From Pseudoalteromonas luteoviolacea (GTDB taxonomy: Bacteria > Pseudomonadota > Gammaproteobacteria > Enterobacterales > Alteromonadaceae), in the NCBI RefSeq assembly GCF_021654285.1, contig NZ_JAKFZS010000008.1, positions 1 to 64,000 of the forward strand: a stretch of 64,000 nt of DNA, written 5' to 3'. A program made the translations under genes and the position numbers. How positions within the stretch are numbered: the first letter of the stretch is position 1; each line of letters begins with the position of its first letter. Positions 61,301 to 64,000 of this stretch are shown piece by piece. Under the pieces are notes generated by a model that saw nothing but the letters and a program-made list of their open reading frames with translations, was not told where the DNA came from and searched no databases.

Positions 61301-61416
61301 GTGCAATTGGCTATGAACTCACGGATAACGTGTCTGCGGTGTTAACTTATAGTTATTACCGCTTAAGCGCGAACCGTATTTCAGAGGTTGCTGCTGGCGT
61401 TGAAGTGCGCTTTTAA
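46387..61416 (+). CDS. giant cadherin/Ig-like surface protein ending in a GlyGly-CTERM-like segment and a beta-barrel
   Basis: 5009 residues from the ATG at 46387 (a TTG at 46333 is possible but less likely). The N-terminus is basic then hydrophobic (HIQAALFGGVALNAGVASFGVSA), a long signal. Layout: three modules of 660-690 residues (190-853, 854-1525, 1526-2210), each with a CSPG/cadherin-like start (FVHDGSES), a propeller-like middle and a LNIT end; Ig-like domains (about 2440-3150); He_PIG and tandem cadherin-like repeats joined by NDAPVA linkers (about 3150-4110); a Calx-beta-like domain (about 4190-4290); a thrombospondin type-3 stretch (4399-4429); a choice-of-anchor U-type domain (about 4455-4595); two more cadherin-like domains; a GlyGly-CTERM-like segment (4788-4808); and a barrel of about 179 residues ending in F. 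It is probably an adhesin or matrix protein. Confidence 0.88.
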   Translation: MSISSKSINKKSKLSRHIQAALFGGVALNAGVASFGVSACMPGGDTSLCDYSGPVIELSTDNDGNNYLYLEGEGAVAILKEVSVSDKSTISKIVVTLDNPQEGISEGLSLTAASQNALNGVDNAEDIDLQHTIEISGAWASTQQVESLLKSIKYENKSFTPLEIDRKIKVKLYDSAYQSGEADAIFEIDDMLSVDSLVNIGTIQVEEGGKFAITSDLIQPKNGDMGIIDDLEITVASQTHRDFTQRDRFLNGSFIVDKNENDQVVKGYELIDDDYYAVKLTDADTHNVYFTHDGSEPIQGQAVYLALGLLTDKYQTVQMNSNRTIIRVPVEVLNVDDAPAFSVREPDITDTKLSLTPAMQDANELVIKQSPDGNIFAAYFVSGARSVYLEQFVDGHWKYLTSFSTADESVTQLTDETGLQMDFDDAASVHLAFNFDSSVQGEEKYTVKLVKYLPQTAQVAYEYANIENLNVKDGVFGFTLGSDGIPYVVTVDNTSYPMQYTKINKLELNQGVYILNEVLKTTEAVFANNTAQLLTSLSLVKVDSENFKYAATGESHSISHSNVHKVFKENGQFLSDRLLEMGLDKGSIGKHSAYTLEIASQENCSSDPLATHALIEDKSSNVFKYQYSYCQENGSRAFASKNLYNAVAASATLAGDAAYVTYIGALNDQGMSPVYVLKSEGDSFSPFYAFDVPFKVEAEPTLSVFDDGKLTIIVKDAQDGEAYSYIVGKPAPIDWSSTQISANRPSNILASIQIQDPDSDQLSFVLSTNDENVPGFFSLPGGIERDLVDELEMTDKGLSMKGSKEQINYLLTKFIFTPNADYQGTPQYTYTAQGLPDGEATSGTLDLNITSATDLESLFTSPPLNIIEGETSRITTDLFEYEAGNEGVVNDVRFTLDKDTLGPLVVYYDVDMNGELSEDEKLTEELISQAWSYEDIKSNRYYFVHDGSESLLDLSVTINMSLVEGSGFSESHRPTGTLKLPVKVELVDDAPVIGQKEQLSATEIPLSYDMELAADLVIDKSQDGTAFAAFFNAWEQKVYLQQFVDGDWQQRATFNTLPSSAYEGDMLLGSVTEGDKVADTSLQMLFDETGAMHLAFISKSSDTDTVSMSETVTLIKYAPERNEVVYNLADAETLKTHNEAFALALDAQGIPYVMAMTSKDIDESKRYVTFVKVNEQSGNYSLREIYSSDENLFYGISGKVNNSSIQKSKFSLAVANSTGLHFYAYGEGDDSTVHVLIGRLVEQNGVFSIGPTQFDRAEYYYPQGTNITGQVATLGSTEEQTGIHAFLAVGFETQFNDVKYASIFPSPIDINLEFEPLEPIMSKVLLNNETAYIVEVVDSSNGSKIKIKHVAEEQWQPYFEFEVPYQIDSAPELKFSDSNELLITLKNSRDIVSYLYSVGIKTAIDWSASEISANTPSNILAGLQIQDPDSEEAVFTLTTDDANLPGTFSLPTDFDKGAAIVEFTQNGKGIRLSGPIEDINRVLAALIFTPSSQYEGTPKYTYTVQGSSGDTETNGEFDLNIISYTDLESLFSLSTLNVIEGDKALLDPTLVQFTDPNAPVLDDLTFSFNAQSVHSGDIYLDANGDGKLSDSERLTEQQLATQRVINDIATKKFYFVHDGSESLIDFSILVDVSLREGSVHSQRYSSSATFTLPVKVELVDDKIEFGAQGSNITTSEIPLTDEMLNADQLLIKTSPSGEVHVIYTEGVQTATKLSWRKLIDGEWQNVADDQFLGKSSGEFQSISPQLQFSDDGSAYLVHIQHHSSDEKSLSMIHYDAKSGTSKTYPLSVGAGEGVQQGDLLASQTYALTLDENGTPYVMFHRDNLEWSNHVIYKFQQNGDELGWAEYRDIEGDLHYIYEPVNSIDTYYLPIQSLSLVIDAQSDVAYYAANMSGDKYYTDQALTQGEANSLQWNRAIVFKDNGVSLNTFNELGTSTWNVGQNMSDSITSIHVEQKKDALGNIVGLHSVVDTVSTGNENTRTVGYNYQPADGSDPIKLDPITLSRDTSNFVLGKETPYIVEVTPTDNGGSKVVIQHVVDGQWEVYQQYEVPFAVNKTPELEISGTNQLIVSVEGDNAGETHVAITKDEPTNWAVTPINATKPAQFFKDFALKDDDADEVTFSVNTNVDGLPGVFSLPEDFDPGTASIDFGDPDSAEYGKEVTITGTVEDVNRLIAALTFTPKDGYEGKPQYSYSLQSNTDDEPLTSNFDLNITDVNTAPTRVVNKPIYVLPEREGHTQITIERLKATDPDDNDAGIFYEIVELPESGLLRLTHSDGGSGLVETELQVGGSFSQLDLMDNEAGSKLEYIVENGIRAGAFKLQLIDGGEDGVQPSEPFIVSLVDTKPTVSLSQTDINLSALLYENAFTTIEALEFDEQSVTFELYEVIDGICKTDVFAGIYLDGNALKADDLFNAGALEICVVAKDDIWEVKQVFTLNLEDNLPVEAPSMPDLSSTWDKGVSDYDNITNSHFLQFTGSAEPNTRVTLISDIDGELGSIYVGADGKWVIATNAVETNGSHEITAVAKKGNITSLASVPLVLIFDNIVPPYSDGNFTQMSKGSQSLANTNHVSRVSKPTYIGVAQGFDFVSVYITAEDGSAKSFNEISVSENGSWTFTCPEELPDGSYTITFNGLDHAGNQTSLSSRVLYVDTDANDTPTIFNWLGEDGYINASELNTYQISGSSTHTFSSEDSLLATVQIGQKSIEQSGMFNNPTWSIGQFGINSAQFTNETEFKLTLQAADIHGNTSEPVVRIAKLDVVSPSVVIEAPQSLAGVNEPVRLLFSFSEPVASFTRDMISLQDNKGTLGPVVKHSSTSYSAIYTPAAGHTGQEEFKISAGHYFDIAGNQGQSASFKLDIDTTAPSMQSVNLSSGTYNIQNQAQASFSFVGAEVGATYRYTLISSGGGTISESGTIEQANQKVTFTDFASLKDGDLTLNVTLTDIAGNTSVASNAATLDTVSPEILSLTSNDMALKQGDEALITVTLSEAVEALSKSQFGVTNGKLSDFKALSSTTYQVKLTPSENVDGEVQLFITAGSIKDAAGNTNSEAKSLSISTDTSVPTGQSVTIDQAEINEDNDTALSFTLRGLEGSGLITYHISDGSNSIGSTSPIAITGTTQVISGIDVSSLAEGKLFLNVVVLDDAYNAAEAITASVIKAYNVAPTLTGTPASTINEDSEFVFEPLLNDPDTDNEHVFTINQTLPWATFDAQTGKLSGKPTDEHVGTYDNIQITVNDGRETFTLPAFSVEVVNTNDAPVAQNLAFDLNEAEQLIVAKAQGLIDTATDDDIDSGDVLKAIIVNEPQFGALVLNDDGSFTYSHDGSENHSDSFAYQIEDASGARSELRTVSLNMNAQADAPVAVDDFAQTLEDTQIIVKLLTNDSDAENDMVASSAAVVVEPKLGSYSIENGIVTYTPNLNATGQDSLTYTVKDLAGNTSTQATLIIDITPVNDKPVAKAFDLLVTEDTASDSIDLRSKSEDVEDTNPTGAIALTATPTKGFVTLDQQTGSLVYTPNADAIGSDSFSYTIADSDGLISEPANVTVNIGAVNDRPVVGNDTLAMTEDEVATLNILANDSDVEDQGFNAANVMLEDKGTGAGVYDMADVAVLADGTLELTPKQDANGRFSFTYTLVDSEQLSSESATVTVDITPVNDAPVALNNTAELFEEGSHEVNVLGNDSDVDKGDTLDLSSVSVVKQPLNGQVSVTGTGAIVYVPNTNFNGDDAFTYTVRDAAGALSNEATVTMTVKPLNDAPVAQSQSVSLAEDGSLLITLAATDIDGDELSYQIVSSTVSGSLTQQSVNTWTYAPNANFNGQDSLQFIAFDGQVESEPAQVTIAVDAANDVPEISGAPATSVDQDVAYSFTPQATDLDEDSLTFRVSNLPVWASFDVQSGTLSGTPGRDDVGSYRDIVITVSDGELTASLSPFAIEVGYVNAKPIAQGMDVFVNEDSSVSFSAPVSDADQDSLSISITEQPSFGSLTVQGQLFTYIPGVNFNGSDGFSYVVNDGAEDSVAAQVAISVNPLNDAPVAQNDAFTFNTVSSSYTLDVLTNDTDVDAGDVLSLVGASASIGSVTIENGQLVYQPQATVQDTAVITYMIADPQGEQSSATATVDIVNNAAGSVGQLTLTTPQDKAVDATGLFTKVDLGSATATDGNGNPIAVSLVDGITVFAPGLHHVYWKATDSNAQSIVKKQTLTVNPLISLSKDSQIAEEHTHTVKVFLNGEAPSYPVTVPYTISGTADGNDHDLIDGEVIINEGNEGVIRFNVFGDGVVEGNETIVITLADTLNRGAKFASTVTIVEENVAPALAFETVQSGESRSLVVQSGGLVQVKASATDANPLDTVTFSWVAEDQQLGNLSTAADVFELDPKGLNAGIYKLSVTASDDGVPSLSSTVDVYLEVVESLPELGIEDSDGDLIPDSQEGFADTDNDGIPDYLDANSDCNVIPGQIKDPNQFLVEGEPGVCLRKGVTVAQNSTGGAQLLESELPADAEATNIGGLFDFIATGLPKEGDVYGIVIPQRKPIPVNAIYRKYRNGEWINFAVTDQDKILSAAGEPGYCPPPGSSEWRDGLNEGDWCVQLKIVDGGPNDDDGIANRSIVDPGGIAVLASDNTLPLAQADSLTIGVSESVFIDVLSNDTDADGDVLTITGVSVDFGEVEVIDNQLKYTPPMNFVGTASITYSIADGKGGTASSTVTVELVVNNAPVTTPDSANTTDKSSLIIDVLSNDTDPDGDVLTLVSAQANQGKATVNSDGTLSYEPQLGFTGEDVVTYVVKDSKGATSEGIVKVSVTAHQSVSAQNTSSGSLGGLLVVMISALVIRRRSSKLPAYALITTACVMSSSAAAQQWRVQGTLGQAEVSADFSALPTSTQITNIDNSSQSLSVGAFFQLMPSWNIGMRYIDLGQGRVNFSDSTVNPDSWQKTVSRVAPVLPEGFALQTGLEVFKHNKLHAELFLGAYGWDYSIESKTNTRSYTEYKQKGTSAYIGSAIGYELTDNVSAVLTYSYYRLSANRISEVAAGVEVRF
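46954..48945 (+). repeat. adhesin module A (1992 bp)
   Basis: First of three tandem homologous modules in the adhesin gene. It begins DMLSVDSLVNIGTIQVEEGG, has a CSPG-like VYFTHDGSEP motif, a propeller-like part with SPDGNIFAAYFV and LEQFVDGHWKYL, and ends in GTPQYTYTAQGLPDGE and LDLNIT. The three copies are clearly alignable but diverged. Confidence 0.8.
48946..50961 (+). repeat. adhesin module B (2016 bp)
   Basis: Second tandem module: DLESLFTSPPLNIIEGE start, YYFVHDGSESLLD, SQDGTAFAAFFN with LQQFVDGDWQQR, and a GTPKYTYTVQGSSGDTE end. Contains a DVDMNGELSEDEKL acidic loop that may bind calcium. Confidence 0.8.
50962..53016 (+). repeat. adhesin module C (2055 bp)
   Basis: Third tandem module: DLESLFSLSTLNVIEGDK start, LDANGDGKLSDSERL calcium-like loop, FYFVHDGSESLIDFS, a propeller-like middle with RKLIDGEWQNVA, and a GKPQYSYSLQSNTDDE end. 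It joins the Ig/cadherin-like section through TDVNTAPTRVV. Confidence 0.8.
55841..58700 (+). repeat. tandem cadherin-like (tandem-95/VCBS-type) repeats in the adhesin
   Basis: About nine to ten repeats of 90-100 residues linked by NDAPVA, NDKPVA, NDRPVV or similar, each with LxNDxDxxxxD and TYTPNxNxxGxDSFxYTxxD-type strands. These acidic positions are typical of calcium-binding bacterial adhesin repeats. Confidence 0.85.
60748..60810 (+). other. GlyGly-CTERM-like segment inside the adhesin
   Basis: SSGSLGGLLVVMISAL followed by VIRRRSS: a Gly-rich stretch, a hydrophobic helix and an Arg cluster, as in GlyGly-CTERM signals cleaved by rhombosortase. In typical proteins this is the very C-terminus. 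Here the reading frame continues for 200 residues. Confidence 0.7.
60811..61416 (+). other. second signal-like stretch and outer-membrane barrel at the adhesin C-terminus
   Basis: After the Arg cluster comes LPAYALITTACVMSSSAAA, which resembles a signal peptide with an AAA-Q cleavage site, then a domain of about 179 residues with alternating strands (WRVQGTLGQAEVSADF, SLSVGAFFQLMPSWNIGMRYIDLGQG, LFLGAYGWDYS, AYIGSAIGYELTDNVSAVLTYSYYRL) that ends in VEVRF, an OMP C-terminal signature. It resembles an OmpA-type or OmpW-type eight-stranded barrel. Confidence 0.75.
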
Positions 61417-61431
61417 ATCACTTGTAAACGA

Positions 61432-61460
61432 AAAGCCTGCTTAATAGCAGGCTTTTTTTT
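61432..61460 (+). terminator. rho-independent terminator of the adhesin gene
   Basis: AAAGCCTGCT, four-base loop, AGCAGGCTTT, then TTTTT. It is 15 bp after the stop codon. Confidence 0.92.
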
Positions 61461-61705
61461 GCGTGCTTTTTGCCAAAGTGAATGGAAACTGAGGCTTTTT
61501 GGATATTCAATTTGTTGAGAAAGCCGTAATTTAAGCATTAAAAAAGTAACTTTATCTAAGTGGTGAAAGAATAAATATGGTATTTTCTGTTCTAAATTTA
61601 GGCGGTAATGCCAATGATGCATAGATGCATGTACCAAATAGTGAAATAAAACTCTTTATTGATCAATGCTATTAGTAACTATTCTCATTTTTATACGTAA
61701 GTGAG

Positions 61706-61734
61706 TTGATAACTATTTTTGTTTAGATTAAACT
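61706..61734 (+). promoter_or_regulatory. probable promoter of bfd
   Basis: TTGATA and TAAACT separated by 17 bases, matching a sigma-70 promoter, located 37 bp before the bfd start codon. Confidence 0.55.
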
Positions 61735-61750
61735 AACTTCATTTGATGTA

Positions 61751-61769
61751 ATTGAGATTGGTTTTCATT
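61751..61769. promoter_or_regulatory. Fur-box-like sequence before bfd
   Basis: ATTGAGATTGGTTTTCATT, an imperfect match to the Fur consensus in which the GAGAATNNTTTTCATT-type half-sites are recognisable. It overlaps the ribosome-binding region; bfd is a typical Fur target. Confidence 0.6.
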
Positions 61770-61770
61770 C

Positions 61771-61965
61771 ATGTATATTTGTATCTGCCACGGAATAACA
61801 GACAAAAAAATAGCGCAGACGATAGATGACGGTGCTCGCTCTATGAGAGACCTAAGCAAAGAGCTAGGTGTTGGCACACAATGCGGCAAATGCTGTAACT
61901 GCACAAAAAAGATTTTGAATGAAAAGCTTATCGACATTGTTGATGTGACAGAGCAAGTTGCATAA
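61771..61965 (+). CDS. bfd: bacterioferritin-associated ferredoxin
   Basis: 64 residues, the length of Bfd. The four cysteines that hold the [2Fe-2S] cluster have the family spacing: C-x-C (Cys4, Cys6 in YICICHG) and C-x-x-C (Cys38, Cys41 in TQCGKCCNC). Bfd docks on bacterioferritin and reduces stored ferric iron for release. The gene is convergent with the two bacterioferritin genes across a shared terminator, and has a Fur-box-like site just upstream. No good Shine-Dalgarno sequence is visible before this ATG. Confidence 0.95.
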   Translation: MYICICHGITDKKIAQTIDDGARSMRDLSKELGVGTQCGKCCNCTKKILNEKLIDIVDVTEQVA

Positions 61966-61980
61966 AGAATTGAATACGAA

Positions 61981-62011
61981 AAAGGGCGCTTAATCAAGCG
62001 CCCTTTTTTAA
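61981..62011. terminator. bidirectional terminator between bfd and bfr genes
   Basis: AAAGGGCGCTT, AATC loop, AAGCGCCCTTT, then TTT. It serves bfd (plus) and the bacterioferritin operon (minus). Confidence 0.92.
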
Positions 62012-62021
62012 TGGGGGTGGC

Positions 62022-62486
62022 TTACATTTGTGATTGTAAGTAGTTTTCTTGGCCCATTGTTTTAAGTAGTTGCTGTTGTGTCTCTAGCCAGTCTATTTGC
62101 TCTTCTTGCTCGCTTTGGATGTTGTCCAAAGCTTCACGGCTGATATAGTCTTGCTTTTCTTCACACAAAGCGATAGCTGCTTGTAAGTCTTTTAAAGAGA
62201 CTTCTTCAAAAGCATGGTTGGCAGCAATCATTTCTGGCACATTCTCGCCAATATTTAATCGACCTAAATCTTGTAAGTTTGGTAGGCCTTCCAAAAATAA
62301 AATACGCTCAATAAGTCTGTCAGCATTTTTCATTTTTTGGATAGATACTTTGTAATCTGCTTTATCTAATTTCATAAAGCCAAAGTCTTTAAACATACGC
62401 GCGTGAAGAAAATACTGGTTAATACCAACCAGCTCGTTTGCAAGTACTTTATTTAGCGCGACAATTACTTCTCTATTACCTTTCAT
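62022..62486 (-). CDS. bfr: bacterioferritin subunit, heme-binding, ferroxidase centre lost
   Basis: 154 residues, aligning with E. coli Bfr without gaps to residue 130. Met52 (QKMKNAD), the axial heme ligand, is kept, but the di-iron ligands are mostly lost: Glu51 is Lys, His54 is Asn, Glu127 is Gln and His130 is Gln, while Glu18 and Glu94 remain. It should bind heme in the 24-mer but not oxidise iron on its own. The partner subunit in the next gene has the complementary pattern. It starts 12 bp after the upstream bfr gene, so the two are co-transcribed and probably co-assemble. Confidence 0.92.
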   Translation of the reverse strand: MKGNREVIVALNKVLANELVGINQYFLHARMFKDFGFMKLDKADYKVSIQKMKNADRLIERILFLEGLPNLQDLGRLNIGENVPEMIAANHAFEEVSLKDLQAAIALCEEKQDYISREALDNIQSEQEEQIDWLETQQQLLKTMGQENYLQSQM

Positions 62487-62498
62487 ATTTTAGCCTTC

Positions 62499-62969
62499 CT
62501 ATGCAAGTTGAGACTGTAGGTAGTTTTGAATACCGATCTTATCAATTAAACCAATCTGCTGCTCAAGCCAGTAAACGTGGTCTTCTTCAGTGTCGAACAG
62601 TAGTTTTTCTAGTACTGCACGAGATTGATAATCCTGCTCTTCTTCGCAGGCTTTGATTGCGTCTTTAACACATGCAACCACTTCAAGCTCAAGTGTCAGG
62701 TCGTTTTCCATCATCGATTTCACGTCTTGACCAATTAATAAATCGCGACGCTTGGTCATGTTTGGCACGCCTTCAAGGAATAAAATGCGTTTAATTAGCC
62801 AATCTGCATGCGTTGTTTCTTCTTCCATTTCGTGGTTCAAACGCTCATACAATTTATCAAGACCCATGTCTTCATACATGCGAGAGTGAATGAAATACTG
62901 GTCAATTGCAGCTAATTCATTTGCCAGTAGTGCATTAAATGCATCGATGATTTTTTGTTTACCCTTCAT
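62499..62969 (-). CDS. bfr: bacterioferritin subunit, ferroxidase-competent, no heme methionine
   Basis: 156 residues. It keeps all di-iron ligands: Glu18, Glu51 and His54 (EEETTHAD), Glu94 (LTLE), and Glu128/His131 (TEEDHVYW; one residue inserted relative to E. coli). Position 52, the heme-ligating Met, is Thr. It is thus the iron-oxidising subunit of a two-subunit bacterioferritin. It is first in the operon, with a good ribosome binding site (AGGAACATCCT-type region) and a Fur-box-like sequence about 90 bp upstream. Pairs of this kind are known in Neisseria and Pseudomonas. Confidence 0.92.
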   Translation of the reverse strand: MKGKQKIIDAFNALLANELAAIDQYFIHSRMYEDMGLDKLYERLNHEMEEETTHADWLIKRILFLEGVPNMTKRRDLLIGQDVKSMMENDLTLELEVVACVKDAIKACEEEQDYQSRAVLEKLLFDTEEDHVYWLEQQIGLIDKIGIQNYLQSQLA

Positions 62970-63060
62970 AGGATGTTCCTCAAACTCTGACTATGGAGTG
63001 TATTCTATCTACATGTTCTTACTTGTCAATAAAAATCCTTTAAAATCATAGGTTTAACAA

Positions 63061-63081
63061 TTGATTCTTATTCTCATTATC
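63061..63081. promoter_or_regulatory. Fur-box-like sequence before the bfr operon
   Basis: On the minus strand the site reads GATAATGAGAATAAGAATC, close to the GATAATGATAATCATTATC Fur consensus, about 92 bp before the first bfr gene. Confidence 0.75.
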
Positions 63082-63186
63082 GTTGTCTTTTATGCTTTTA
63101 ACTCTGGTTTTAATTTATACAGTCTTATCGGTGGGGTGTGGTAGGCGCTGTAAATAAAGTAATAACCACGATTAAATCATGGTAAT

Positions 63187-63211
63187 AATGCAAATAAAAA
63201 CAATTTGCATT
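63187..63211. promoter_or_regulatory. 25-bp palindrome before the orfX-like/sodA genes (possible Fur site)
   Basis: AATGCAAAT, 7-base spacer, ATTTGCATT, a perfect palindrome 55 bp before the gene at 63267. Half-sites resemble extended Fur boxes; Fur control would fit the MnSOD gene downstream. Another regulator is possible. Confidence 0.5.
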
Positions 63212-63266
63212 AAGGTGTTGGTTTTGTTTATAGTTGTCAGGTGTAAAGCAATCTAAGGGGAGCGTA

Positions 63267-63773
63267 ATGGCCCTAATTGAGCAACCAGAATCTTCAGTTG
63301 ATACTCCTTTGGAGTACGCCTTAGCACCATGGCAATATGCGATAAAAACGGGCAACCACGCTTTTCAGCATGGTCAATTTGATTCAGCCAGAGACAAATA
63401 TCAAAGCGCTTTAAATCTGGCTGGTCATTTACTTGAACGCTTTGTAAAAAGCGAAGCGAGTGATGAGCAATTGACGGCAATAGAGCATTGCTGCCCAGCT
63501 CTAGTCGTTGCGGCTCATAATTTAGCTGACTGCTTTTTAGCACTTTCTAAGCCTGAGCGAGCGTGCCAGCAGTTGATAGAAGTACATACTGCGATTCTTC
63601 ATTTAGTCGAAAATGCGTCAATTGAAATCGTTGAGATTGCTTGCCACCACTTACATAAAACACGGCAGGAGTTAATTAACTTTGCGTCCTGTCACCCCCA
63701 CCTTCCTGAGTTAATTGAACAAGTTAATATGGCAATGGAAGGTGGCTTTAACCGTCCACATATCGTCCACTAA
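63267..63773 (+). CDS. DUF2753-like / orfX-like helical protein upstream of sodA
   Basis: 168 residues from the ATG at 63267, which has AAGGGGAG upstream; an in-frame ATG at 63234 lacks one. It is an all-helical protein with two TPR-like pairs (NHAFQHGQFDSARDKYQSALNLAGHLL, NLADCFLALSKPERACQQL) and conserved histidines and cysteines near the middle (IEHCCPAL) and end (CHHLHKTR). It has no signal peptide. In Pseudomonas an unknown gene, orfX, precedes sodA in an iron-regulated operon; this gene occupies the same place, 18 bp before sodA. The role is unknown. Confidence 0.75.
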   Translation: MALIEQPESSVDTPLEYALAPWQYAIKTGNHAFQHGQFDSARDKYQSALNLAGHLLERFVKSEASDEQLTAIEHCCPALVVAAHNLADCFLALSKPERACQQLIEVHTAILHLVENASIEIVEIACHHLHKTRQELINFASCHPHLPELIEQVNMAMEGGFNRPHIVH

Positions 63774-63791
63774 AGTAAATGAGGAAAAATC

Positions 63792-64000
63792 ATGGCTTTT
63801 ACATTGCCACAACTACCGTACGCGTATGATGCGCTAGAGCCGCATATTGATACAAGAACAATGGAAATTCACCATACACTTCACCACCAGACTTATGTCA
63901 ATAAAGCGAATGCGGCTTTAGAAGGCACAGAGTTTGCCGATCGTGGTGTTGAAGACTTACTTGTAAACATTGAATCACTACCTGAAAACCTTAAAGGTGC
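63792..64000 (+). CDS. sodA: superoxide dismutase, Mn type, partial (window edge)
   Basis: Only the first 69 codons lie in the window. The N-terminus ([39 protein letters not shown]) has the first metal-binding histidine in MEIHHT and is much closer to E. coli SodA than to SodB, in particular at YVNNANAALE-like positions. It should convert superoxide to hydrogen peroxide and oxygen in the cytoplasm. GAGGAA precedes the ATG. It is co-transcribed with the gene upstream. The truncation is due to the window edge, not a defect. Confidence 0.88.
   Translation, partial: MAFTLPQLPYAYDALEPHIDTRTMEIHHTLHHQTYVNKANAALEGTEFADRGVEDLLVNIESLPENLKG

Larger units (their letters stand above)
61461..61770. other. 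gap between adhesin and bfd
   Basis: About 310 bp without an accepted gene. The distal half holds the bfd promoter and the Fur-box-like sequence; an antisense reading frame near 61413-61637 lacks coding character. Confidence 0.5.

Noticed and set aside
61413..61637. Antisense ORF downstream of the adhesin
   Set aside because: It overlaps the adhesin terminator and has a composition unlike coding sequence.
63792..64000. Truncated sod pseudogene
   Set aside because: The reading frame is open to the last base of the window; the truncation is only the window edge.

Overview
The window looks like a chromosomal segment of a marine gammaproteobacterium, most probably Pseudoalteromonas. This rests on the low-GC coding style and the gene set: LodA/LodB-type quinoprotein oxidase genes, TonB-dependent sugar uptake, a two-subunit bacterioferritin, a Dgt-type dGTPase, and a very long cadherin-like adhesin. 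No rRNA, tRNA, CRISPR array, prophage or insertion-sequence transposase was seen.

Region by region: 1-1040 is an array of REP-like palindromic repeats (160-bp period) interrupted by a small GIY-YIG nuclease gene. 1144-5934 holds an S9 lipoprotein peptidase, a small membrane protein, two tandem double-glycine-leader peptide genes that look like RiPP precursors, and a divergent membrane-anchored metallopeptidase. 6195-9415 is a lodA/lodB pair. 9511-16852 has a small secreted protein, a LysR regulator, dgt, a 938-residue Sel1-repeat lipoprotein and a YecA/UPF0149-like protein that seems to start at AUU. 16913-22027 is a signalling cluster: an EAL phosphodiesterase, a stand-alone BLUF photoreceptor upstream of it, a secreted protein and a hybrid histidine kinase. 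22188-28852 is metabolic and envelope material: a membrane protein, a cupin, L-threonine aldolase, two paralogous outer-membrane barrels, an Asp/Glu racemase and a phospholipase C-like protein. 29344-35944 is a trehalose locus (TonB receptor, LacI regulator, MFS carrier, trehalase) with two matching LacI-type operators. 36193-37557 is an AztD-like zinc lipoprotein behind two Zur-box-like palindromes. 38356-41712 is a cluster of two WD40-like lipoproteins and a NERD-domain membrane protein whose nuclease residues are replaced. 41860-45580 is a CDF metal exporter and a second hybrid kinase. 46387-61416 encodes a 5009-residue surface protein. 61771-64000 is an iron and oxidative-stress block (bfd, two bfr, an orfX-like gene and sodA) with Fur-box-like sites.

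The most notable points are: the orphan tandem RiPP-like precursors; the giant adhesin, which carries a GlyGly-CTERM-like segment followed by a second signal-like stretch and an outer-membrane barrel in one reading frame; the split BLUF/EAL pair; the degenerate NERD protein with its WD40 partners; the GIY-YIG gene inside REP-like repeats; and the probable AUU start. All assignments come from reading sequence motifs by eye; no database search was run.
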